A stretch of DNA of 64,000 nt, taken from Nocardioides yefusunii (GTDB taxonomy: Bacteria; Actinomycetota; Actinomycetes; Propionibacteriales; Nocardioidaceae). Positions 51,341 through 59,101 of the stretch are shown here, piece by piece. Position 1 is the stretch's first letter. Each line of letters starts with the position of its first letter. A model generated the notes under the pieces. The model saw nothing but the letters and a program-made list of their open reading frames with translations. It did not search any database and was not told the origin of the DNA. Where the stretch lies: NCBI RefSeq assembly GCF_004014875.1, contig NZ_CP034929.1, positions 992,001-1,056,000 on the forward strand, in the 5' to 3' direction. The translations under genes and the position numbers were made by a program.

Positions 51341-51377
51341 CCAGAGGCCCGGATCCTTCGAGGATCCGGGCCTCTGG
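51341..51377 (+). terminator. Terminator of tRNA-fMet copy 4
   Basis: A perfect 17-pair stem (CCAGAGGCCCGGATCCT and complement) with a TCG loop. Confidence 0.9.
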
Positions 51378-51425
51378 TGCATTTCGTGCAGGAGACCAGG
51401 GCCTGTGCCGCCGGGGACAGCGATC

Positions 51426-51453
51426 CTTTTACAGGTAAAAGATCTGGTTCAAT
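51426..51453 (+). promoter_or_regulatory. MarR-type operator and leaderless promoter of the FUSC operon
   Basis: CTTTTAC (51426-51432) and GTAAAAG (51435-51441) form a palindrome with a two-base centre, strikingly AT-rich for this genome. TTCAAT (51448-51453) ends six bases before the ATG at 51460. The palindrome overlaps the -35 region, and the operon's second gene encodes a MarR regulator, so autorepression is likely. Confidence 0.6.
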
Positions 51454-51459
51454 GGACTG

Positions 51460-53082
51460 ATGTCGTCCCCATCAGCGCAGGCGGAGCGGATCCGCCCCGA
51501 CCTCTCCGTCGCCCCCACCTGGAAGGTGCGCAGCCTCCCGCACCACCCCTGGCACAAGCCGGCCCTCAGTACCGTGATCGCCGGCATGCTGCCCGCGCTC
51601 CTGCTCTGGTCCCTCGGTCAGGTCGAGCTCGCGCTCTACACGCTGTCGGGAGGCCTCGTCGCGGTCTACGGCCACGGCGTCCCCTACCGACGCCGCGCGG
51701 TCCTGATGGGGCAGTTCGTCGCACTCTGGTGCGTGGGCCTGGCCGTGAGCCTCTGCGTGGGTGCGGCCACCGACAACGTCTGGCTCCAGATCGTCGTCGC
51801 CGCGGTGCTCAGCGCCGTCGTCAAGGTTGCATTCGAAGCCTCCACGGTCGGAGCGCCCGGCCCGCTGCTCCCGATCTTCGTCTTCTCCGGGCTGGTGTTC
51901 TCCTCCCAGAACTGGAACGACGTCTGGGGTCACGCCGGGCTCGGCATCGCCGGCGCCGTCCTGGCCTGGTCGGTGGTGATGGCGCCCGCCCTCGTGCGTC
52001 GTCACGGACCTGAGCGCCGCACCGTCTCCGTTGCCCTGCTCGCAGCTGCCGCCCACGCCGAGGGGCCCACGGCCGCCACCTCCGCAACGCTGGTCGGCGC
52101 TCTGCGTGACGCCTGGGGCGCTCTCGCCCACGCGCACCCCTCCAGCACCCGTGACGCACTCGTCGCGGAGCTGATGCTGGCCGAGCGCGTGACCACCGAA
52201 CCCCGCGCCGTGCTGGCCGTCGACCTGCGAGCTGCTGTAGGACGCGCCCGCGGCTGGGCCGGAGCGCCTGCTGCCGCGCACCGCACCCACGGCGTCTCGT
52301 TGGCTCCCCGCTGCATGGCCACAGGGTTGGTCTCCTCCGCGGTCCTGGGCGCCTTCCGTCCCGGCTCGCCCGCCACTCCGTACCTGGTCCGCACCCTGTT
52401 CGCCACCCTGCTCGCCGGTCTGCTCTCGCACGCACTCGGTGTGGGTCGCCCCTACTGGGCGATCGTGACCGCCGCGTCCATGGTGCAGGTCAACCTGACT
52501 CTGACCTGGCAGCGTTTCCCGGCCCGCACGCTCGGCACCGTGGTGGGTGTGTTCGTGTTCATGGCGCTGGCGCCACTGACCGACATCCACCCGATGTGGT
52601 CGGTGGTGCTGATCCTGGGCCTCAACGCCGTCGTCGAGTTCGTGGTGCCCCGCACCTACGTGTTCGGCATGGCGCTGGTGACCCCGATGGCGCTGCTGAT
52701 GTCGGAGTTCGGTCAGGACGCCCCGGTCTCCGACCTGGTCGGAGACCGCCTCCTCGACACCGTGGTCGGCGTCGCGGTGGCGTTGTTGGTCTGCCTCGCC
52801 GTCCCCAACCCGCACCTGCACCGCCGTGTCGTCCAGACGACCGCGGCGCTCGACGAGGCCGCCGTCTGGGCGGAGTCGGTGGGGGAGTGCGAGGAGTCCA
52901 CGCCTGAGCAACTGCAGCTCGCGCGGCGCCGGGTCTACGAGGCCCACGCGACGCTCCGTGGTGCCGTCGCCTCTGCGTCGGGTGAGTGGTGGCAGCAGCG
53001 TCACGACGAGGAGGCTGTGGCCGCAGCTGAGCAGAATGCCTACCGGGCGCTGCTGGAGGTGGGTCATGATGGGCGGCGATGA
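51460..53082 (+). CDS. FUSC family membrane exporter
   Basis: A 540-residue protein with two blocks of about five membrane helices (30-180 and 295-450) and cytosolic stretches after each, the layout of FUSC/aromatic acid exporter proteins. The second block carries YWAIVTAASMVQVNLTLTWQ and RTLGTVVGVF, conserved in the family (including AaeB and YccS types). It probably exports aromatic acids or similar toxic compounds. Its stop overlaps the MarR start by four bases. Confidence 0.87.
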   Translation: MSSPSAQAERIRPDLSVAPTWKVRSLPHHPWHKPALSTVIAGMLPALLLWSLGQVELALYTLSGGLVAVYGHGVPYRRRAVLMGQFVALWCVGLAVSLCVGAATDNVWLQIVVAAVLSAVVKVAFEASTVGAPGPLLPIFVFSGLVFSSQNWNDVWGHAGLGIAGAVLAWSVVMAPALVRRHGPERRTVSVALLAAAAHAEGPTAATSATLVGALRDAWGALAHAHPSSTRDALVAELMLAERVTTEPRAVLAVDLRAAVGRARGWAGAPAAAHRTHGVSLAPRCMATGLVSSAVLGAFRPGSPATPYLVRTLFATLLAGLLSHALGVGRPYWAIVTAASMVQVNLTLTWQRFPARTLGTVVGVFVFMALAPLTDIHPMWSVVLILGLNAVVEFVVPRTYVFGMALVTPMALLMSEFGQDAPVSDLVGDRLLDTVVGVAVALLVCLAVPNPHLHRRVVQTTAALDEAAVWAESVGECEESTPEQLQLARRRVYEAHATLRGAVASASGEWWQQRHDEEAVAAAEQNAYRALLEVGHDGRR

Positions 53083-53627
53083 ATGCCACTCCGCACCTCC
53101 CGTCCGCGCCCTCGGCTGATCCTGCTCCCGGAACGGGACCCGACGCCGTGGCTCGACTCATCCAGCAGTGGCGGCACGTGGCACCCGAACTCGACATCTC
53201 AGCGGTCGAGGTGATCGCCAGGATCCACCGACTCAGCACCATCTTCGTCGGGATCGACTCGCACCTCGAACCCACCGGGCTCAACCGGGGCGAGTTCGAC
53301 CTGCTGGGCACGCTGCGTCGGCTCCAACGCGACGTCACCCCCGGCGACCTCGCCCGGGAAACGGCCGTTTCGGGGGCGGCGGTCACGAAACGGCTCAAGG
53401 TGTTGCACGCCCGGGGGCTCGTGGACCGGATCGTCGACGAGCGCGACCGTCGGGTGATCTGGGCCCGGATCACCGACGCCGGTCTGGCCCTGCACACCGA
53501 GCACTTCTCCCGGCAGTTGGAGATCGACCGGGAGCTCCTCTCAGGGCTCGACGACGACGACCACGTGGCCCTGGTGCGTCTGCTCTCGGAGCTGACGACG
53601 CGTCTGGAGGAGAACGTCGCGTACTGA
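53079..53627 (+). CDS. MarR-family transcriptional regulator
   Basis: A 182-residue regulator. A Pro/Ala-rich N-terminal arm precedes the winged helix: TPGDLARETAVSGAAVTKRLKVL is the recognition region and GLVDRIVDERDRRVIWARI the wing. The ATGA overlap with the exporter gene and the palindrome before the operon suggest that it represses its own operon until a phenolic or similar ligand binds. Related MarR proteins respond to salicylate-like compounds. It ends eight bases before the convergent alarmone synthetase gene. Confidence 0.9.
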   Translation: MNATPHLPSAPSADPAPGTGPDAVARLIQQWRHVAPELDISAVEVIARIHRLSTIFVGIDSHLEPTGLNRGEFDLLGTLRRLQRDVTPGDLARETAVSGAAVTKRLKVLHARGLVDRIVDERDRRVIWARITDAGLALHTEHFSRQLEIDRELLSGLDDDDHVALVRLLSELTTRLEENVAY

Positions 53628-53635
53628 GGCGTGAC

Positions 53636-54283
53636 TCAGATGGTGCCGTGGACCACCCGGTGCAACGCCATCATGCGTTGGTCCAGATCGTGGGAGACCT
53701 GCGCGGCATGAGCAAGCTCCTCGCGGAGTTCGTCGGGGATCGCCTTGTCGAACTTGTAGTAGATCTTGTGCTCGACGCTGGCCCAGAAGTCCATCGCGAC
53801 GGTGCGGATCTGCACCTCGACGCGGGGGTGCTCGACGCCGGTGGAGAGGAAGACCGGGATCTGCACGATCAGGTGGATGCTGCGGTAGCCGTTCTCCTTG
53901 GGGTGGGCGACGTAGTCCTTGACCGCGAGCACCGTCAGGTCGGGCTGACGGGTCAGCATCTCCAGGACGCGGTACGCGTCGGAGATGAAGCTGCACACCA
54001 CGCGGATTCCGGCGACGTCGTTGAGGCTCGCGACGGCGTCGGCGGGGTGGGTGATCCCCAGACGGGCGGCCTTGGACTGGATCGAGGCGGGCGTCTTGAG
54101 CCGGGAGCTGACGTGCTCGATCGGGTTGCCCTCGCCGCGGTGGGTGAGTTCCTCGCGCAGGATGGTGATCTTGGTGAGCACCTCCGCCAGCCCGAACCGG
54201 TAGGGGAGCACCAGGTCCGCGAGCGTGTCGCTGCGTGACCAGTCCTCGTCCGGTGTCACACGGGTCTCCTGCATCTCGCTCAC
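53636..54283 (-). CDS. Small alarmone synthetase (RelA/SpoT synthetase domain only)
   Basis: A 215-residue protein made of a (p)ppGpp synthetase domain alone. Motifs: RLKTPASIQSKAARLG (ATP/GTP binding), DVAGIRVVCSF, KENGYRSIHLIV and EVQIRTVAMDFWASVEHKI, as in RelQ/RelP (YjbM/YwaC). No hydrolase, TGS or ACT domain is present. It would make pppGpp/ppGpp when transcribed. The GTG at 54281-54283 is taken as the start; the ATG at 54274 with GGAG eight bases upstream is equally plausible. Confidence 0.92.
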   Translation of the reverse strand: MSEMQETRVTPDEDWSRSDTLADLVLPYRFGLAEVLTKITILREELTHRGEGNPIEHVSSRLKTPASIQSKAARLGITHPADAVASLNDVAGIRVVCSFISDAYRVLEMLTRQPDLTVLAVKDYVAHPKENGYRSIHLIVQIPVFLSTGVEHPRVEVQIRTVAMDFWASVEHKIYYKFDKAIPDELREELAHAAQVSHDLDQRMMALHRVVHGTI

Positions 54284-54335
54284 TCCACCAGTGTGCCCGG
54301 TCCGCCATGGCGGCCGCCGAGGTGGTCACGGCACG

Positions 54336-54369
54336 ACGGAGGGCGGACCCGTACGGGCCCGCCCTCCGT
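54336..54369 (-). terminator. Terminator of the lipase gene
   Basis: ACGGAGGGCGG pairs with CCGCCCTCCGT, plus an inner CCC/GGG with one mismatch and a GTAC loop, six bases beyond the lipase stop codon on the minus strand. Confidence 0.75.
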
Positions 54370-54375
54370 GTGGGG

Positions 54376-55704
54376 TCACTGCATTCGGCTGACGGCGGAG
54401 CAGTTGGAGGTCACCGACTTGCCCTCGAGGCGCTCGACGAGCCACTTCTGTGAGCTGCTCATCTCGGTGATCATCGGGGTCATGTGGGTCAGCAGCAGGC
54501 CGCCGCTGGAGAAGAGCTGCGTGACCGGCTTGTACGTGACGTTGGCGCCACGTCCACACCAGTCGACGGCGAGCTGCTTGGCCTGGCCGTGAGCGACGGC
54601 GTCGTCCTTGGTGCCGGTGAGAACCATGACCGGGACCTGGGGCTTGAGCTTGCCGATCCGGTTGTGGTCGACCGCGGCGACGAGTTCGGGGGACTTGCCG
54701 ACGTCGACGGAGGCAGCCTTGCCCGACTGGGTCCAGGTCGACGTCTTGGTGAACCCTGCGGCCAGGACGGTGTCGACGATGCACTGGTCCTTGGCCTTCT
54801 CCAGGTAGGCAGCACCCTTGGCGTTGACCAGCTTGCCGATGTAGGGGTGCAGGTCGGTGCGGTAGGTGGCCATGGCGTTGATCGCCCACGGGATCGCGCC
54901 GGTGAGCAGGGTGCCGTCGATCGACTCCATCACCTTGAAGAGGTCGGCCGGCGGGCCGCCCGCGTAGGCGCCCTTGAGGTTGAGTTCGGGGGCGTAGGTG
55001 GGGGCCAACTCGGCGGCCGCGGCAGCGGCGCCACCACCTTGGGAGTAGCCGTAGAGGCCGATCGGGGACGCGGCCGAGATCGAGGTGTTGGGCAGCGACA
55101 GGGCGGCGCGGGCGGCGTCGAGGACGGCGTGGGCCTGGTCGCGGCGGTTCATGTAGGTGTGGACCCGGTTGGTGGTGCCCAGGCCGACGTAGTCGGTGAC
55201 GACCACGGCGATGCCCTTGCTGAGCAGGCCGTAGATCGAGGGAACCTCGTAGCCGACCATGAACTTGTTGTCCTCGACGTTGAGGAACGACTCCAAGGTC
55301 TTGGACGGAGCACAGGCATCGGCGACTCCCTGGGTGCCCACGGAGTAGGAGACCAGCGGGCGGGCGCCCTTGCCGGTCCACTTCTTGCTCGGCTCGATGT
55401 AGGTGCCCGAGACGCCGACCGGCTGGCCGCCGTCGTCGGTGGACTTGTACATGATCCGGGTGGCGGTGCCGGGCAGCTTGGTGTCCTTGCCGAGCTGCGG
55501 GAACGTGATCCCCAGCTTCATGGCCTCGGTCTTGACCACGGTGCCGTCCTGGGCGGGCAGCGTCGAGGGCACGTCGTAGAAGGACGTCCCTGCGCCGGCG
55601 CTCGTGGTGTCTGCTGCGTTGACACTGGGGCCGGCGACCAGGACGCTCCCAAGTCCCAGTGCTGCGCTCAGTGCCGCGATGCCTGCGCGGGTGGTGCGAT
55701 TCAT
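54376..55704 (-). CDS. Secreted lipase of the LIP family
   Basis: A 442-residue alpha/beta hydrolase with a signal peptide (basic NRTTRAG, hydrophobic core to about 25, cleavage likely after VNA at 30). The nucleophile elbow is GYSQGGG near 219, the acid is probably Asp in GTKDDAVAHGQ near 373, and His is in LLTHMTPM near 415. Four cysteines could form two disulfides. This is the PF03583 secretory lipase type known from fungi and actinobacteria. Located downstream of an AraC regulator gene on the same strand, with phased half-sites between them. Confidence 0.9.
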   Translation of the reverse strand: MNRTTRAGIAALSAALGLGSVLVAGPSVNAADTTSAGAGTSFYDVPSTLPAQDGTVVKTEAMKLGITFPQLGKDTKLPGTATRIMYKSTDDGGQPVGVSGTYIEPSKKWTGKGARPLVSYSVGTQGVADACAPSKTLESFLNVEDNKFMVGYEVPSIYGLLSKGIAVVVTDYVGLGTTNRVHTYMNRRDQAHAVLDAARAALSLPNTSISAASPIGLYGYSQGGGAAAAAAELAPTYAPELNLKGAYAGGPPADLFKVMESIDGTLLTGAIPWAINAMATYRTDLHPYIGKLVNAKGAAYLEKAKDQCIVDTVLAAGFTKTSTWTQSGKAASVDVGKSPELVAAVDHNRIGKLKPQVPVMVLTGTKDDAVAHGQAKQLAVDWCGRGANVTYKPVTQLFSSGGLLLTHMTPMITEMSSSQKWLVERLEGKSVTSNCSAVSRMQ

Positions 55705-55827
55705 GTTCTCTCCCTGACGGACGAGCGTCCCGGGGCCGACAGGTCAGGACCGTGTCGATGCGTTTCCCGGGAGCGCTGGTGTTCGTTTCTCCCGGGTCAA
55801 CCGTCGCGTAACGAGGATCACCATCGT

Positions 55828-55853
55828 TGTCGTACTGCGACACAATTTTGTCG
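55828..55853 (-). promoter_or_regulatory. Three phased TGTCG/CGACA half-sites upstream of the lipase gene
   Basis: TGTCG (55828-55832), CGACA (55838-55842) and TGTCG (55849-55853) have centres 10 and 11 bases apart, in an AT-richer stretch right after the AraC stop codon. The arrangement suits binding by an AraC-type regulator ahead of the lipase promoter. Confidence 0.4.
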
Positions 55854-55855
55854 GA

Positions 55856-56863
55856 TCACGACGAGGCGACGCCTTTGCGCACAGCCAGCGGCGACATGCC
55901 CCACCATGCTCGAGCCTTGCGGGAGAACGTCGCCGCCTCGGCGTAGCCCACCTCGCGGGCCACCTGACCCATCGGCAGGGTGGTGGAGGTGAGCAAGTGC
56001 CGGGCCGTCTGGCGACGGAGGTCGTCGAGGACCTGACCGAACGTCGTGCCCGAGTTCTCCAGGCTGCGCTGCAGGGTGCGGGGATGGACCGCCAGCTGGG
56101 TGGCGACCCGCGCCAGCGTCGGCGTCCCCTGGCTGAGCAACGAGGCCAACGACGAACGCAGCAGGTCCACGACCTCGGTCTCGGGGTGGCGGGTCTGGCG
56201 CGCCAGCATCGCCTCGGCCAGACGGCGCATCTCGTCGTCGCGTCCGGGCAGCGGAGCGGTCGAGAGGTTGGAGGCCACCCGCATCAACGCGGTGGGACGG
56301 TTGACCCGCACCGGCACCCCGAAGTGGCGTTCGTAGGACTCCAACGCCGGGGGACGGTGGGGCAGGTCGACGGTCCGCAGACCGTACGGCCCACCGCTGA
56401 GTTCCAGGCCCGCGCGATGGATGAAGGAGAGCACCAGGCCGGTGGCCTGCACCGCGGTGGGACGTCCGGGGCCCACGTCGTAGCGCAGCGCCACCACGCC
56501 GGGAGTGCCCTGCGGGTCGTCGACGGACTGGATCCGCATCCCCTGGGCATGGGCGAAGAGGTAGGAGGTCACCGACTCGACGGCATCGGCCAGCGTCGCG
56601 GCGTGCCGCACCGCGACCCCCAGCGGGCCGAGCAGGCTGATGTCCTGGCGACTCCCCAAGCGGACCCCGAAGTCGGGGCAGTCCAGTTCGGTCGCGGCCA
56701 CCTCCAGCGCCAGCGCGACCGCGGAGTCGTGGACCAGCATCTCGCCGGTGTCGAGGGCGTCGACCGGGAGGCCGCAGCGCACGGCGATCTCCTCCGCGTC
56801 CCCGCCGAGTTCGGCGACGAAGCCGCGGAAGCCGCGGATGCCCGCCGACCTCACCAGTGCCAT
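55856..56863 (-). CDS. AraC-family transcriptional regulator
   Basis: A 335-residue regulator with an N-terminal ligand domain of the arabinose_bd/OruR type (about 10-200; DFGVRLGSRQDISLLGPLG) and a C-terminal double helix-turn-helix (about 240-330; LAVHPRTLQRSLENSGTTF and EVGYAEAATFSRKARAWWG). Regulators of this subgroup often control fatty acid, lipid or steroid metabolism, which suits the neighbouring lipase. The ATG at 56861-56863 is chosen because it begins the domain; the frame is open further upstream through a repeat-rich stretch without family support. Confidence 0.88.
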   Translation of the reverse strand: MALVRSAGIRGFRGFVAELGGDAEEIAVRCGLPVDALDTGEMLVHDSAVALALEVAATELDCPDFGVRLGSRQDISLLGPLGVAVRHAATLADAVESVTSYLFAHAQGMRIQSVDDPQGTPGVVALRYDVGPGRPTAVQATGLVLSFIHRAGLELSGGPYGLRTVDLPHRPPALESYERHFGVPVRVNRPTALMRVASNLSTAPLPGRDDEMRRLAEAMLARQTRHPETEVVDLLRSSLASLLSQGTPTLARVATQLAVHPRTLQRSLENSGTTFGQVLDDLRRQTARHLLTSTTLPMGQVAREVGYAEAATFSRKARAWWGMSPLAVRKGVASS

Positions 56864-56955
56864 GGGCTCAGGATGGAGGCGTGCTGCACGGCTGACAATG
56901 GACACCTCATGTGGTGAGACAGCCGTCTCGGATTCCGTGCGCTCAGCCGCGGCGC

Positions 56956-56996
56956 GCAGGCGAGGACGCAGGCGAGGACGCAGGCGAGGACGCAGG
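56956..56996. repeat. 12-bp tandem repeat, 3.4 copies
   Basis: GCAGGCGAGGAC three times head to tail (56956-56991) plus GCAGG, in the divergent region between the AraC and YibE/F genes. It lies outside both chosen coding regions. Confidence 0.75.
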
Positions 56997-57071
56997 GCCA
57001 GCCTCGAAGAGGTTCGTACCACTGGGGGCGACTACCGTTCCACCGACCGATCCCGGAGAACAGGAGGCACC

Positions 57072-58304
57072 GTGGGAGGCAACCACGCCCACACCCCGAC
57101 CGTGGAGACCCGCCGCATGCGCCAGGCGGCACTGGCCGTCATGGTGCCTTTGGGCTTGCTCACCCTCGTCGCGCTGGTCTGGCTCTGGCCCGGCTCCATC
57201 GAGCGTGAGGAACGTGATCAGCCCGCACACATCCCCGCGAACGTCCTCAGCGTCGACGCGGAGGGCTGTCCTGAGGACCTCTCCACCGCGCAGGAGCCCT
57301 GCGGCACCGCGGTACTGGAGATGCACCCCGGCGACGACGCGGCAGCCTCGGCCGGTGTCGCGGACGGTGACCGGATCGAGGTCCCGTTGCCGCACGGCCC
57401 CGGAGCGGTCAGCGTCTCCGCGGGGGACGACGTCGTGGCGACCGGAACCGACAGTGTCGGCGTCGATGCGGTGTGGGGCGTCGTTGACCACCAGCGTGGC
57501 GGCGGCCTCTGGCTGCTCGCCATCGGATTCACCCTCGCGGTCCTCGCCTTCGGACGCCTGCGCGGACTGCGCTCCCTGCTCGGGCTCGGCGTCACCTTCG
57601 CTCTGATCACCCTCTTCTTCGTCCCCGCCGTGCTCGCCGGGACCGCTCCGGTGCTGGCCGCCCTCATCACCTGTGCGGCCGTCGTGCTGGTGGTCCTGCC
57701 GCTCACCCACGGCACCGGACTGGTCGCGACCGTCGCGGTGCTCGGGACCTTGGCCAGCCTCGCCGTCACCTGGCTGCTGTCGTGGGCAGCGGTCTCCGCG
57801 CTGCATCTCAGCGGCGTCACCGACGACCTCTCGATGGCGATCACCCTCAACCACGGCATCGACGCCCAGGGGCTGCTGCTGGCCGGCATCATGATCGGCT
57901 CCCTGGGAGTCCTCGACGACGTGACGGTCACCCAGTCCGCCACGGTCGCCGAGATCGCCCGGGCCAACCCCGAGCACCGCACCCGCGACCTCTACGCCGC
58001 CGGAGCCCGGGTGGGCCGTGCCCACATCGCGTCGGTGATCAACACGATCGTGCTGGCCTACGCCGGATCCTCGCTGCCGCTGCTGGTGCTGATCATGGCC
58101 AACAACGACTCCTTCACCGCGATCGTCACCGACCAGTTGATCGCCCAGGAAGTGGTCCGCAGCGTCGTGGCGACCGTCGGTCTCGTCGCTGCGGTCCCGA
58201 TGACGACGCTGCTCGCGGCCTGGGTGGGACGCGGCTTCGCCGCCGAGCAGGACGACTACTCCGACGATCGTGCGCTGCACATCGAAGAGGCCTACCGGGA
58301 CTGA
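57072..58304 (+). CDS. YibE/F family membrane protein
   Basis: A 410-residue protein with a first membrane segment at about 22-42, an extracytoplasmic domain of some 100 residues (HIPANVLSVDAEGCPED onward, with two Cys) and then about seven helices. The YibE/F signatures DQRGGG-like VDHQRGGGLWLLAI, GIMIGSLGVLDDVTVTQSA and SVINTIVLAYAGSSLPLLVL are present. The family is common in Firmicutes and Actinobacteria and has no proven function. The GTG at 57072 follows AGGAGG by four bases. Confidence 0.9.
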   Translation: MGGNHAHTPTVETRRMRQAALAVMVPLGLLTLVALVWLWPGSIEREERDQPAHIPANVLSVDAEGCPEDLSTAQEPCGTAVLEMHPGDDAAASAGVADGDRIEVPLPHGPGAVSVSAGDDVVATGTDSVGVDAVWGVVDHQRGGGLWLLAIGFTLAVLAFGRLRGLRSLLGLGVTFALITLFFVPAVLAGTAPVLAALITCAAVVLVVLPLTHGTGLVATVAVLGTLASLAVTWLLSWAAVSALHLSGVTDDLSMAITLNHGIDAQGLLLAGIMIGSLGVLDDVTVTQSATVAEIARANPEHRTRDLYAAGARVGRAHIASVINTIVLAYAGSSLPLLVLIMANNDSFTAIVTDQLIAQEVVRSVVATVGLVAAVPMTTLLAAWVGRGFAAEQDDYSDDRALHIEEAYRD

Positions 58305-58316
58305 CGCCTCGGCAGG

Positions 58317-59093
58317 TCAGGGGAGTTCGAGCGAGGTCCGGACGACGTCGTCCAGTGCTGCCTCAGGGTCGGTGCAGGTCACGCGCCCCCAGCCGTCGGC
58401 GCTCGCCCATGCAGTGCGCATGGCGTCGTCGTGGCGGAGGTGAGTGGGACGTGAGCGCAGTTGCTGTGTCACCCGGATGCCGAGCCACGTCGGGACCACG
58501 CCGGGTCCCGGCGCCGCATGACGCCATGCCCCGTCGTGGTGGGTGAACAGGGTTCCTGCAGTGCTGGAGGCGACGGTGCCGTCAGGGCGGGCCCACAGCC
58601 CGACGGCACGGACGCCCGCCGTCGGCTCGAGCGTCGTGAGGTGGCGGGTGGCCAGGACCTGCTCGTGGGTGGAGATCATCGGCAGGCTGGTCAGCGGTGA
58701 ACCGACCGGCGTGGGCCAGGGGAGGAGGTGGAACCGTGCCCCGTCCCGGCCGGGGGCACCGGGATCGCTCGGCATCGGGCCGGGGGAGAGACGCGTGAGT
58801 TGCGGCCCGAGCGGGCCCCGGAAGACCGGCTCCCAGCCACCCTCGAGCAGCACCGGACCGGTGGCCGCCAGCGCGGCGTCGAACGGGGCGTCGTCGACGG
58901 CGGCGCCCAGCAACGCGGCGATCTCACCGACCTGGGACCGGACGAACCCGACCGCCTCGGCACGGAGGTGCGGGGCGCACGCAGGGACCGCGACCCGGAA
59001 GCCGCAGCCCAGGAACTCACCCACACGCACGCTCCACAGGCGCGGGTCGAGGGCGACCCGTCGGCCGTCCTCGAACCACTGCGTCTGAGTCAC
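58317..59093 (-). CDS. Lysine-free protein resembling class IV aminotransferases; third gene of the murL operon
   Basis: A 258-residue protein I do not recognise with certainty. The segment GVRAVGLWARPDGTVASSTA, then GTLFTHHDGAW and GPGVVPTWLGIRV, resembles the C-terminal fold of class IV PLP enzymes (branched-chain and D-amino acid aminotransferases, aminodeoxychorismate lyase). However, the protein contains no lysine at all, so it cannot form the PLP Schiff base. It starts with a GTG eight bases after the murD2 stop. It may bind a related ligand, or be a degenerate paralogue kept for another role. Cysteines, Trp and Pro are frequent; no membrane segment or signal peptide. Confidence 0.55.
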   Translation of the reverse strand: MTQTQWFEDGRRVALDPRLWSVRVGEFLGCGFRVAVPACAPHLRAEAVGFVRSQVGEIAALLGAAVDDAPFDAALAATGPVLLEGGWEPVFRGPLGPQLTRLSPGPMPSDPGAPGRDGARFHLLPWPTPVGSPLTSLPMISTHEQVLATRHLTTLEPTAGVRAVGLWARPDGTVASSTAGTLFTHHDGAWRHAAPGPGVVPTWLGIRVTQQLRSRPTHLRHDDAMRTAWASADGWGRVTCTDPEAALDDVVRTSLELP

Positions 59094-59101
59094 CGCGCGT
59101 G

